Below, one piece after another: positions 21,520 through 31,800 of a stretch of 64,000 nt of DNA. The notes beneath the pieces were generated by a model. That model saw nothing but the letters and a program-made list of their open reading frames with translations. It ran no database searches and was not told the DNA's origin. Source of the DNA: Owenia fusiformis (lineage: Eukaryota; Annelida; Polychaeta; Sabellida; Oweniidae); contig CAIIXF020000010.1 of assembly GCA_903813345.2 (NCBI GenBank), forward strand, positions 29,040,425-29,104,424, written 5' to 3'. Within the stretch, counting starts at the first letter, position 1; every line of letters starts with the position of its first letter. Both the position numbers and the translations under genes were made by a program.

Positions 21520-22664
21520 GATTCAAACATAAAAAATAGTAAAAGCCGTGTCTGTGGAACGGGCATGAAGGAAGAATACGCATGCTGTCAAAATACTGAA
21601 GTCGGCCGGAAAAAATTTAGAATTTGTTTGGGCTGTTCTATTTTACTCCCCGTTCAGACTCGTTCACCGACTGCAAACTTGAAGTCAGCCATAGTTAAAT
21701 AGTTGCAGTAGTTACGGAGGGAGTAAAAAAGAACAGCTATCCCCGGACAGAGCCCCAGATGTGCAGCTGAGATGTGACGTCACTCAAAACAATGCAGATT
21801 GAATAGAGCACGGTCGTGCATCTATGGAGAATTAGAGAACGTTCTATATTGGCTATGCTGCATTCTGATTGGTTGAGAAATTCGAATAGAGCACGGTCAT
21901 GTTTGAATCAATTTTCACATTTGGTCTTTACTCTCAATTGTACGCGACTGCGTATTTAGTGTATATGTAGCTCACCCAAATATTTCCTAAATCATCTGCA
22001 TCATCAGTTGTCTCAGATCAAGAATCATATATTGCAGTCATGACCGGAATCCACGATGTTACTTCAAGTCATAGAACGAAGATATAACAAGATCTATAAT
22101 ATGGCGAAAAACAGAAGTTTAAATTTTTGACATGAACTCCTTACGATTGGCTCTAATGTATATGTCCAAGGGATATTTGAAGGTAACTTCATTGAGTACA
22201 AAGGGGGTTGAATTTTGAATGTATGACACTATTGATTTATTTTGATAAATATTATTTAGTCATAGAAAGAAGATATAACAAGGTCGTTAATTATAATTTG
22301 AGGAAAAGAGAAGTTCTTGACATGAACTCCATACGATGAGCGAAGCCCTATTTTTATGAGTAATATGCCACTAGAAAAATTGAGTTGATCGAAGTGAAAT
22401 TGAGTGTTCAAAGGGGTCTGGGGACCTAAAAATTTTGAAATTTGGTTGTATTAGGAGCGATCTGATGCAACCATGCATACTTGTTATATAAAATAACCTA
22501 TTTCTGGTACGAAAATTACCTTAAAATAAATATTATCAAATAACAACAGTAACACCTCATAACTGTGAAAAAATAACAAATTTGATTCAACATCTGGTTA
22601 TCAAGATTAAGAACAAGGTCCAAAAGTTGGATAGATAAGAACAAAGGACTATCAATCAATGAAC

Positions 22665-22965
22665 CTCACCATGGTTTTACCTCACCATCGTGTAAATACC
22701 TCACCATAGGTTTACCTCACCATGTTAATACCTCACCATAGTTTTAACTCACCATGTTAATACCTCATCATGGTTTTACCTCACCATGTTAATATCTCAC
22801 CATGGTTTTACCTCACCATGTTAATACCTCACCATGGTTTTACCTTACCATGTCAATACCTCACCATGGTTTTACCTCACCATGTTAATACCTCACCATG
22901 TTAATACCTCACCATGTTAGACCTCATCATGTTTAAAATGGTATTATACCTCACCATGTAAAACA
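22665..22965. repeat. About 32-bp minisatellite (CCTCACCATG)
   Basis: Alternating ACCTCACCATGGTTTT and ACCTCACCATGTTAAT half-units run for about 300 bp, with a period near 32 bp breaking down to 18 bp at the right end. No coding sense is seen. Confidence 0.85.
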
Positions 22966-23037
22966 TTACTGTTGCGCTCGTGAATTTGAATGAACTGTCA
23001 TTTATGTATAATTTGAAGTATTTTCTTTATGCTTATC

Positions 23038-23152
23038 TAGCTACAAGCCCCTGTGACCCCTCCCACTCCTTGACTACACGCCTTCTTATACTTGTGGGAA
23101 GATGTACAGTGGTGGGGGGGGGGGCTCACATGGCCTTGTAGCTTGACTTAAG
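23038..23152. mobile_element. Small hairpin MITE with C/G-run loop
   Basis: CTAGCTACAAGCCCCTGTGACCCC at the left pairs with GGGGGCTCACATGGCCTTGTAGCTTGA at the right around a short spacer. Related hairpins lie at 25830-25915 and 41296-41404. Confidence 0.6.
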
Positions 23153-23469
23153 TTTTCTATTATACATGATCTATATAATATTGTACATGTTAGATAATAC
23201 AGGTATACTGTACATGTATTCTAATAATAACAGTAAATCTTTTATTTAAGTTATCAACGCATTGTTAAACATTGCGATATAACAGGTGAAACTTTGTAAA
23301 TCTTGTGACCAGATTTCTGATAGCTGGGGGTCAATGGCAACTCAACAGATAAGTCCTGATATGCTTCTCTGTACATATATGTATATTATAAATATAGTTG
23401 TGTGAAACCATTTTTCACTAAGCACTAATGATAATCATATATAGGAAGGGGGAGACACACTTTAGTCAG

Positions 23470-23640
23470 CTTTTGCCGGGGGGGGGGGGGGGGAGGGGGT
23501 AGTTTTAAAGAAAATTCAGGGAGGTTCAAATTAGACAGTATTGACCCAAAATCAGTCTTTGAAAGAATCTTTGGATGAGGAACCCTGAACCTAGCCTGGC
23601 TACTGATCTGAGGAAGGGGAGGGGGGGGGGGGGGTGATGC
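23470..23640. repeat. Poly-G tracts
   Basis: Runs of 10 or more G occur at about 23479-23492 and 23618-23633, within G-rich sequence. They are candidates for quadruplex formation and assembly error. No gene is associated. Confidence 0.6.
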
Positions 23641-23718
23641 CTGGCTAGATACATGAATAATGTTGTGATATGATATGCTTAATTGCTAATTAAATGATTT
23701 TTTAAAATATTATTTTGC

Positions 23719-23920
23719 AGGCCCATAGCCAGGATTTGCCAAGGGGGTTCACTTTTTGAAAAATTCCAGGGGGGGTTTACTTTTGACAATCTTGGTCCAA
23801 AATCACTTAAAAAGTGCTCAGAAAGGTAAAAAACTGCATGATTTTGAAAGAATTTTTGCCTAGGGGGAGAAGGGTTTGCTCGAACCCATCGAACCCCCTT
23901 TGGCTACGGGGCTGTTTTGC
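23719..23920. mobile_element. GTAGCCAGGATTTGCC-family element
   Basis: AGGCCCATAGCCAGGATTTGCC at the left and CCCCCTTTGGCTACGGGGCTG at the right are inverted ends. The interior (CTGCATGATTTTGAAAGAA) matches the copy at 30540-30713. Non-autonomous; superfamily not assigned. Confidence 0.65.
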
Positions 23921-24770
23921 ATCTACCGTCTGTATAATTAATGTTATGTTCTGATATAGTGAGCGAGGGAGAGAGGTGGGGATATTTTTGTTATGTATGG
24001 TAAACATTACGAATATTTTAAAACACAAATTGAAAATGAATTTACAGGTACACTCTATATGTATTAATGTGTTACTATGTATGTAGGTTATCTGTTGGGA
24101 TTAAGCTGCCCATGAACAAAATCACAAGGTATCAATGTTTAAAAATAGCAAAAGAGCAAGGAATAAAGTGATCCAGCATGCAGGCATGTAGTCAATATTT
24201 AAAATTATATAGAATGCTAGCAAATAAGAAATGAAGAGGAGGGAAAAGACTTGAGAGGTGTTTTAAAGTTTTGAGTTAAGTTCTTTTTTATCACTGTTGA
24301 CTTGAGCATGTATATATGTATGTTTGTGTACATGCACTTTATGATCAGCTGATCAAAAATTTTAATCGGCAAAATCATAAAGTTGGCCAAAAATATCTTT
24401 TAGGACCTTATTTTTATACTTGGGACCCAAAATATGCCTTTCTGGCCTATTTTGAGATAAACTTTATTTCTTTCTCTTTGTTACATATCATTTTAATATG
24501 GTAGGAAATGACCATATGTCATGTAAAATTTGCCTACTGTTTAAGCCCAAACTACCAGCATTTAATCTTTCTTTCCACTGTGAATTTCCACATACATGTA
24601 ATTTAATTAGAACACTTACATATGCATTGTTTAATGGGTCATGTAGTTTTAAATTGCTAGATTATCGATTGAAAAATCTATCTAAATTGTAATCAGGCTG
24701 ACTAGGCTCTGATTATTATCTGGAAGGGAAGGAGTCCAAAAATTGATAGTTGTAAAATGAAGTAATAATT

Positions 24771-24830
24771 CAGATGCGAGTAGGTAGTTACCAGTTTCAG
24801 CACCAGGTGGTGGTCCATTCGGTCAGATAG
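24771..24830. repeat. Dispersed repeat fragment, shared with 4852-4880
   Basis: CAGATGCGAGTAGGTAGTTACCAGTTTC is present as at 4852, then CACCAGGTGG. Remaining sequence of 24000-25260 shows no gene. Confidence 0.45.
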
Positions 24831-25274
24831 CATGGCTGGTATAATACACGTAGGAAGCTCCCTTTAAGTTAAATTACACCAGTTTTAGTGGTTCAATTTT
24901 CATATAACCCTTATGTATAGTTATGCAAATTAAAATATGTCCAGTAAAAGAAAATGTTATCTGTCTAATACAAGAAAAGATATTTCTCTTTTTGTGATTT
25001 TTTTTGTAACATTTGGTCTATGGAGTATCAACCCAAACTAGAAGTCACGTTTTCAAAAATTAAATTTCAAAGTTGGTGAACAGTTTTCGAAACCATATCT
25101 CTAGATGTGCTTTTACATGTAGATTTCAAATATGACATCACTTTGAATATTTTGAATATTTAATGACGTAAATCAAGATTATTTCTACTTGCATCTAGTC
25201 TATTTCATGAAGCAAAATCTAAAATTGTTGATATGATTTTTTTAAAATCAACATTCTCTTTACCAGAACTTGTA

Positions 25275-25410
25275 ACATTTTGTAACATATTGTTTATAGT
25301 CTCCAACATTTTTGTGGATGGTGTTTGGCAGTTGGCAGTCATTTGTCTGTAACAAATGGCAGATGGTGATATTTTGCATGTTAATGCCTCGTAATGTTTA
25401 TGCATTGCTG
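25275..25410. repeat. Dispersed GTCTGTAACAAATGGCAG repeat, copy 1
   Basis: Landmarks in order are TATAGTCTCCAA, TTTTTGTGGATGGTGTTTGGCA, GTCTGTAACAAATGGCAG and ATTTTGCATGTTAATGCC. Sister copies are at 28965-29440 (expanded to a minisatellite), 36310-36470 and 40255-40370, the last three inside or just after the SLC37 gene. Confidence 0.6.
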
Positions 25411-25829
25411 TGGAAAACAATGTATCTCTTTTGTATTATAATTATGTATCACAGATGTTCATGCAAAATATTTTCACTTTTCAATCTAATTACCTATATG
25501 ACCTTTTTACTACAGTATATGGATCTGAACTTATGTTGCCAAGTCTGGCAAATAACATGAATAGTGAACATGAAAAAGTAATATTAACCTAAATCAAGCA
25601 TTTATATTATGCAATTTTACATTAAACAAAGCTCAAATATCATTCATACAAAAAATTAAATTAATATTGTTACAATGATGCATCACTCACTGATATATTT
25701 ACATTTTACCTTTTGGCATATATACAAATTTTACAACAATTTTTTTTTGTAATTTCTATTTTTGTAGTTGTAAGTTCCCAAATCTTTGCTTTCTCTAGAG
25801 AAGAGTAGAGTAGAGCTTAGATAAAGATT

Positions 25830-25915
25830 AGTCTTGCCTCAAGACCTCTCCCTCTACTTCAACCACAGCAATAGATATGGGGGGGGGGGTTCAGGGCCTT
25901 GAAGCAAGACTAGAT
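25830..25915. mobile_element. Small hairpin MITE with G-run loop
   Basis: TAGTCTTGCCTCAAGACC at the left pairs with CCTTGAAGCAAGACTA at the right; a G-run lies in the loop. TA borders both ends. It is a relative of the hairpins at 23038 and 41296. Confidence 0.65.
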
Positions 25916-26148
25916 AAAGATGGACTGTGATTAATCAGAGTATGTTTAGTGCTAAATGACATACATAGATGTCAGCTGACAATAATTTCAGTTTGACAAT
26001 AATGTTACTTGTAACCTAGACAAACTTTTCTATTGTATTTGTCTATACTTCGCCTTAAGGTAATTTTGAGTAGAAGAATCATACAGAATTGCGCCAAGTG
26101 TTGATGAAAGTATAGCCTAATTGGTTATGGATGTTTTCCTTTTTATCA

Positions 26149-26191
26149 TGGGCTTTTTTAGAAAGCCCATGTTATTATTAAAGCATGTGTA
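26149..26191. repeat. Short hairpin (ATGGGCTTT/AAAGCCCAT)
   Basis: TATCATGGGCTTTTTTAGAAAGCCCATG folds on itself. A related hairpin is at 43364-43402 (TATCATGGGCTTTAAAC...TTGAAAGCCCATG). These are perhaps the tips of the same tiny repeat. Confidence 0.5.
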
Positions 26192-26214
26192 CATGACACT
26201 GTTTGATAACTCAT

Positions 26215-26338
26215 ATTGTTAGTACCTCAGTTGAAATACTCGATTTTGATTGGTCAACGAGCGGTGAATAATTTTAATTGTTAGTACCTCAGTGTAAATA
26301 CTCGCATCTGATTGGTCAATTAGCGGTCAACATTTTTG
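26215..26338. repeat. Two 62-bp direct repeats
   Basis: ATTGTTAGTACCTCAGT...AATACTCG...TGATTGGTCAA...AGCGGT occurs at 26215 and 26277. These CCAAT-type (ATTGGTCA) repeats lie upstream of the Crypton-like fragment and could belong to its 5' region, but no link can be shown. Confidence 0.5.
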
Positions 26339-26707
26339 CCTGTACATCACTTGTGCATCATGGGATATCATATTATTGACCGCGTATGTTACTGTACTAC
26401 ACTTGTGAATTATGGGAAATATGACGTCACAATGTTTACAGAAAAAACATGGTAGTCGGACATTTTGTACACGTTGATGAAAGTGATATTTTGACTTTTC
26501 TACACGACGAGTATAGCAACAATACAAATAGAAACACAAAATTAACATTAATTTACTAGTGAGTACGCACTTATGTGCCGAAACAGAGAGTTTAGCTTCC
26601 ACTGTCTTCAGATTTTCTTAAAAATTATTGCTGGCGTGCAGGTTCGTAGAAAAGATTGTGAAATGAGGCCATGATTGATGACTGTCGTATATATGAGTAT
26701 TATTAGT

Positions 26708-26893
26708 TTCTTCTGACTAACAAAACAATTGTAGACCTCTCCATTCGGTCAACCGTCGAAATCATATACCTCGACTGTAAACCTTGAAACACTGTTGACC
26801 TCGACCTTCGGTCTCTGTCAACAGTAGTTTCTCGGTTTACAGTCTCGGTATACAATTTTGCCGGTTGACCTCTGGAGAGGTCAACAATTGTAT
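26708..26893. repeat. Fold-back repeat, copy 1
   Basis: ACAATTGTAGACCTCTCC at the left and GGAGAGGTCAACAATTGTAT at the right are inverted. The inner part CTCGACTGTAAACC/GGTTTACAGTCTCG is also self-complementary. Its 5' border TTCTTCTGACTAACAAAACA is shared with copy 2 at 27222, so both belong to one family. Confidence 0.75.
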
Positions 26894-26948
26894 ACTGTAC
26901 ACCGCGCAATGCATTGCCGGTGAATAATATTCCCAGCATTTCACCAAA

Positions 26949-27119
26949 ATGACGTCATTATCAGACGATAAAATGGCCGCCGCTAGCACTAGACGTTTCA
27001 AAAATGTTGAAGATGAGGATATTATTAGTCTCTTAGAGAGTAAAGACAGTCAAAATACGAAGAAAAATCTAAAACTTTGTACAAAGCTTTTAGTGGACTC
27101 GCCCAGGAGAGTAATTTGA
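26949..27119 (+). pseudogene. Crypton-like (DUF3504) N-terminal fragment
   Basis: A 56-codon frame reads MTSLSDDKMAAASTRRF, then EDEDIISLLESKDSQNTKKN. The LLExKDSxNTKK motif after a Phe is typical of the N-terminal core-binding part of Crypton-derived tyrosine recombinases (KIAA1958/ZMYM-type, DUF3504), as I remember the family. The frame ends where the family continues with a helical segment. A further in-family-looking stretch (LTPLSELTADIL) follows immediately in another frame at about 27120-27155, then the sequence runs into a fold-back repeat; the catalytic R-H-R-Y region is absent. It is thus a short decayed remnant. The identification rests on motif memory alone. Confidence 0.5.
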
Positions 27120-27221
27120 CTCCATTGAGTGAACTTACTGCCGATATACTGAAATACAACATGAATGTCTCGAGGGTCTGGATCCAACTTCAAGTCAACT
27201 TCAAGGGTCAGAAAAATCTAA

Positions 27222-27378
27222 GATATTCTTCGGACTAACAAAACAATTATAGACCTCTCCATTCGGTTTACTGTCAAAATTATATCCCTCGACTGTAAAC
27301 CTCGACCTACGGTCTCGGTTTACAGTCTCGGGATATAATTTTGACAGTAAACCTCTGGAGAGGTCAATAATTGTATAT
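27222..27378. repeat. Fold-back repeat, copy 2
   Basis: Left arm from about 27243 (ACAATTATAGACCTCTCC) and right arm ending about 27377 (GGAGAGGTCAATAATTGTAT) are inverted with high identity, including GTTTACTGTCAAAATTATATC and its complement. It is the sister of 26708-26893 and with it brackets the Crypton-like remnant. Confidence 0.75.
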
Positions 27379-28009
27379 TGTCTTAGCTGTAGTTTGTAGA
27401 GTTTGAATGTATCATTAAATGATATAAAATGTCTGTAAAAGAATAAGAAGAAAATTTCAGATATGCAATTTAAGTAAAATTTGAACAAAATATTTGGAAT
27501 TTGAAGTACATGGACATGTATTCTACAATAACCCATAAATATCATATAAAACGTTTATGTAATCGTGAAAACTTTTATTATGCAGATTTACCTGAATTGA
27601 TTATTAGAGCATCTGTTCTTGGATTCCTTTGTTTAATCAAACAGGAAATAATTCCTAATCAGTTTACAAAGTTTTGGGAAAGTTTAGGCCAAATAGGTGT
27701 TAACATGTAGATCACTTATGCTTGTTAATAGAATTCCAATAAACTGAAGGAATCACTCATGGTTAATATATGATTGCTATTATGCCTTATCTTACATAAG
27801 ACCAAACTTTCAAATTGCTATTTGGTTAATTTATAGGTGTTAAACAAGGCGGTCTTATGCAAGGTTAATGTTTTAATATAAGTTTATGATTAGCATAGGT
27901 GAACACAGTTTTGGATTTCTTTGTTTGCCCGCGATTTGTTTATTATCAAACATTACTTTGAAAGTGGTAAGTTAGCGAAGAATTGATAGTGATTGCAGAA
28001 GATTTTACT

Positions 28010-28446
28010 AAAAAAAGGAATTAACTGAAATTCAGGAATCTCGTCAATTAGCGTCAACAGATTTGCCTTCAGTGGCAAATTTTTGGAGTTTAATTTTTAA
28101 GACTTTTAACCAGTTGGTTTTGGATTGTGCTAGGGTATCTTGCGGTATCCTAGCTAAAATGTTAAATGTTAAGAAAAATTTAGGACTTGGAAAAGACGTT
28201 GTTGATAATACAATAGTGGTAGTGATTGCTAATGATACTATAACGCAATGTAGGAACAATCAAACCTTATATGGAACATTTGCGGAATTCTCAGAAAAAA
28301 TCCCTGAGAATGTTCTCGCTGAAAAACCTCCACTGGATGGACTGCCAAAACAGACAAATTTGGATGTACATAGGAAGTTAAGATCTGAAGAAAAGCGCCA
28401 CAGGTTTAGATATTTAAATTGTGGTTACCTTTTCTTGAAATATTGA
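28010..28446 (+). CDS. Unrecognised open frame upstream of SLC37 gene
   Basis: The plus frame is open from about 28010 to the stop at 28446 (about 140 codons) without a well-placed ATG before codon 40. The predicted peptide is mixed polar/hydrophobic and ends in an Arg-rich segment (KLRSEEKRHRFRYL). I recognise no domain. It does not encode the expected SLC37 first exon. It could be a mobile-element fragment, an exon of another gene, or chance in AT-rich DNA. Low confidence that it is real. Confidence 0.2.
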
Positions 28447-28836
28447 AAAAAGTGAATTATCAAATTATCAGCAAAATGTTCACTATAATTATGATGTTCT
28501 AAACATTTGATGAGCAAAAGAAAAACTTTCATTTTGTCTTATCTATATTAGATAATTAAGAGAAAAAAATGATTTTTTGATAGGTGGATTGTTTTTTGCA
28601 AAATAAACTATAAAATTGATTACAAAAATTGTGGAAGGCCAAGGCTATTAGCATTATTGGCACCCAAATGATCTTGAATGATTCTCTTATGTTGCTCTTT
28701 AAGATAAAAGTGCATGCACTTTTATTATGTTGCATTAAGCTGCCTTTTCTGTATCTTTACCACTGTATCCAGATAAAATAGGACCATGTACACAATATAA
28801 GCATAGGATCTAACTTTGTATTTTTATATTTTTCAG

Positions 28837-31800
28837 ATACAAGTTTTTTATGCTCATATTGACGTTCTTTGCATATACAAGCTACCATTTGTCCAGAAAG
28901 CCCATCAGTGTTGTCAAGGTAAGTAAATGATTTGTATGGTTTGAGAGGTTTTTATGTCACCACCAGGTGGTGGAATATATTGTTATTGTCTCCAAGTTTT
29001 TTGGAGACAGAGTTTGGTGGTCAGTGTTTGGAGTTCGGCGTCTGTAACAATTTTCATTTGGTGTCTGTAACAATTTTCATTTGGTGTCTGTAACAATTTT
29101 CATTTGGTGTCTGTAACAATTTGCATTAGGCGTCTGTAACAATTTGCATTTGGTGTCTGTAACAATTTGCATTTGGTGTCTGTAACAATTTGCATTTGGT
29201 GTCTGTAACAATTTGCATTTGGTGTCTGTAACAATTTGCATTAGGCATCTGTAACAATTTGCATTTGGTGTCTGTAACAATTTTCATTTGGTGTCTAACA
29301 ATTTTCATTTGGTGTCTGTAACAATTTTCATTTGGTGTCTGTAACAATTTGCATTTGGTGTCTGTAACAATTTGCATTTGGTGTCTGTAACAATTTGCAT
29401 TTGGTGTCTGTAACAATTTGCAATAACTTACAAGGTGGTGAAATTTTGTCATGTTGCCTTGCCTCAGCTTTATTTTCAAATGTTACCTGTTGTTCATATA
29501 ATTTATATCATATTTTTATGAATATGATGTTTGATGAAGTCATAATCATAGAAGATAATTGTAAGCACGCGTCCCATAATGTGAAGGACCTGAGAGCTTA
29601 GAGATTAAATATTATTTAGAAATGTGAAAGTGCTCTCGACTGATTTGCTCTCATAGAAAAAAGCTTGCACTCACTTCAAATAAAATCAAATCAACCACCA
29701 ATTTTCTGTAAATGGACAATATTTAAGACAATTTTAAACATGTCACTGACCAGCGAATCAATAGGCCTACATTATGAATACTCAGATCTTAGTAAATGAT
29801 GTAAAACTAGAAATTGCATTATTTGTTAATCAAAGGTGTGTCTTCATCAAATATGTTTGTTTCTGTATTTACTTGATTAATAGTTTGTTTTAGAAAATAT
29901 TAATAATTATTTTCTACAACTTCAGCCAGTATTGCACAAGAACTGCTCAACAGCTAGGCCAATAAATGTCACCAAAAATCATATCGAGAACATCACAACT
30001 GACTGTGGATATGCACCTTTCGGTAAGTAATCAATCGGGCCTAATATGTGTTTTCTCAACATTGTCAAGACACCAAGACCCCATTCCCTTTACTCCTTCT
30101 TTCGTATATACTGTGTACGGTGAGGGATGGGAGGGGGGTACATACAGGCTGTTGAGAAAATAGACTACATGATCTCCAGACTTAAAAAAGAAGGAAATAA
30201 AATGGTTTTTCATATATAATTCAGTGTGTCATGTATCAGTATATATAAGTATTTATGTAAGTATTTATGTAAGTATTTATGTAAAAGCAATTAATACTAC
30301 ACTCATGTATTTCTATAACTTATTTTTGAACACATTAACAGGTACACTGTAACCAATGTGAAGTGATCATCACTTGAACCTATTCAGACACTTGACTCCT
30401 TTTGGTTAACCTTTTTTATTTAATGCTTGTATCTCTAAAAGAGAGATTCATATACAGAATTTAAGTATTTTAATGCTAGCATCTGGGTCTCAGATTAGAA
30501 CCTATTATATGGACTTCATAATTATTGAATGGCATGTTCAGGCCCGTAGCCAGGATTTGCCAAGGCGGAGTTTCCAAAATTCCCAGGGGGGTTCACATCT
30601 GACAATTACTTCAAGTGCTCAAAATGGTGAAAAACTGCATGATTTTGAAAGAAATTTTGGCCATGGGGGGGGGGGGGGTTCATCGAACCCTGCAAACACC
30701 CCCTGGCTACGGTGTCTTTACTGATGTCTTTACTTTTTTCTGTTTCAACTTTTTGTTCAATTTTGTTTGGTCCCAGCGGTGATCAGATTAGACAAAATTA
30801 CACCATATACCTAAAGTCATAGTGATCATGGTATAAAATGAAATGTCAACAGATTGATAATTAACATAGAACTTCTATGTAAAATGTTTGATTCATTTCC
30901 AATAAAAGTAAAATAACATATTTGTATTATTTCAGATGGCAAAAGTTACGAGGAAATGCTTGGTAGCCTGGACTATGCCTACCTCTTTGCTTATGCAGTT
31001 GGCATGTTTCTCAGGTACAGTTTCATACAGTCTTGGAGAAAGCATCAATAAGTCATGGCAGATTTTAGCCCTAAATATAAAATGGTCTGAGTTGCCAACC
31101 ATTTTGTTTAAATTATCCTTTAAGGTTAGGATTTCCCTTCTCCAAATCAGCAGAAAATGGTACGGGGATTAGTTCAAACTGTCAGTTTTTGAATGATTTT
31201 GGGCTACTTCTGTGTCGATTAATTCTAGGATTGATCATTTGCCCAAAGAAAATTAAAACAGCACCTTCTCTATATTGTAAGCTCACTTTGGTTTATAAAT
31301 TGACTCCAAAATAAAAACATGTGCAAATCTATCTTGTTTTTTTCTTTCAGTGGCCATATCGCGGAGAGAGTCAATCTCCGCTATTTCCTGACAGGCGGCA
31401 TGTTATTGAGCGGAATTTTCACGATGATGTTTGGGTTTGCAAGATATTGGAAGATACACAGTTTTACATATTTCATTGCAATGCAGGTGAGGTGAAATTA
31501 TCAGATTTTTTAATTCTTGGTTTAAATCAATGAAAACAAAAAATATCGAAATCAACACTTAACTGTCAGCCATTTTGAAAGAAAAAGAAGGTAATGGGCG
31601 TGACCTTCTCTTATACTAGATGAGCGTGGTGTAAAAGTGGTTTTGAAAAATGGCAAATTTCTCTTCATGTAGGTTATTTGTGGTTTATTATTCTACATTG
31701 ATTCTGAAAACATTGGTGTCTAGCATTTTGGAAATATGCAGATTTTTACCCCTTGGTGTAATTTTAAGGGGGTACTAGGAAAGCCATATATAGCCATACC

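Noticed and set aside
20911-21702. Candidate first exon of the SLC37 gene
   Set aside because: No frame here ends at a donor in phase 2 with the expected N-terminal pattern; one GTGAGT-like site (21441) lies in the loop of the palindrome.
26703-27545. Two minus-strand frames sharing DLSRG and ETVNR segments, suggesting a gene pair
   Set aside because: Both lie over the fold-back repeats, and the shared peptide follows from the shared DNA repeat rather than from a protein family.
27501-27710. 70-codon frame after the second fold-back
   Set aside because: No recognisable domain and no continuity with the Crypton-like fragment could be shown.
29077-29479. Minus-strand frames encoding [13 protein letters not shown]-type repeats
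   Set aside because: They are translations of the 23-bp intronic minisatellite opposite the SLC37 gene, with no start context or splice signals.
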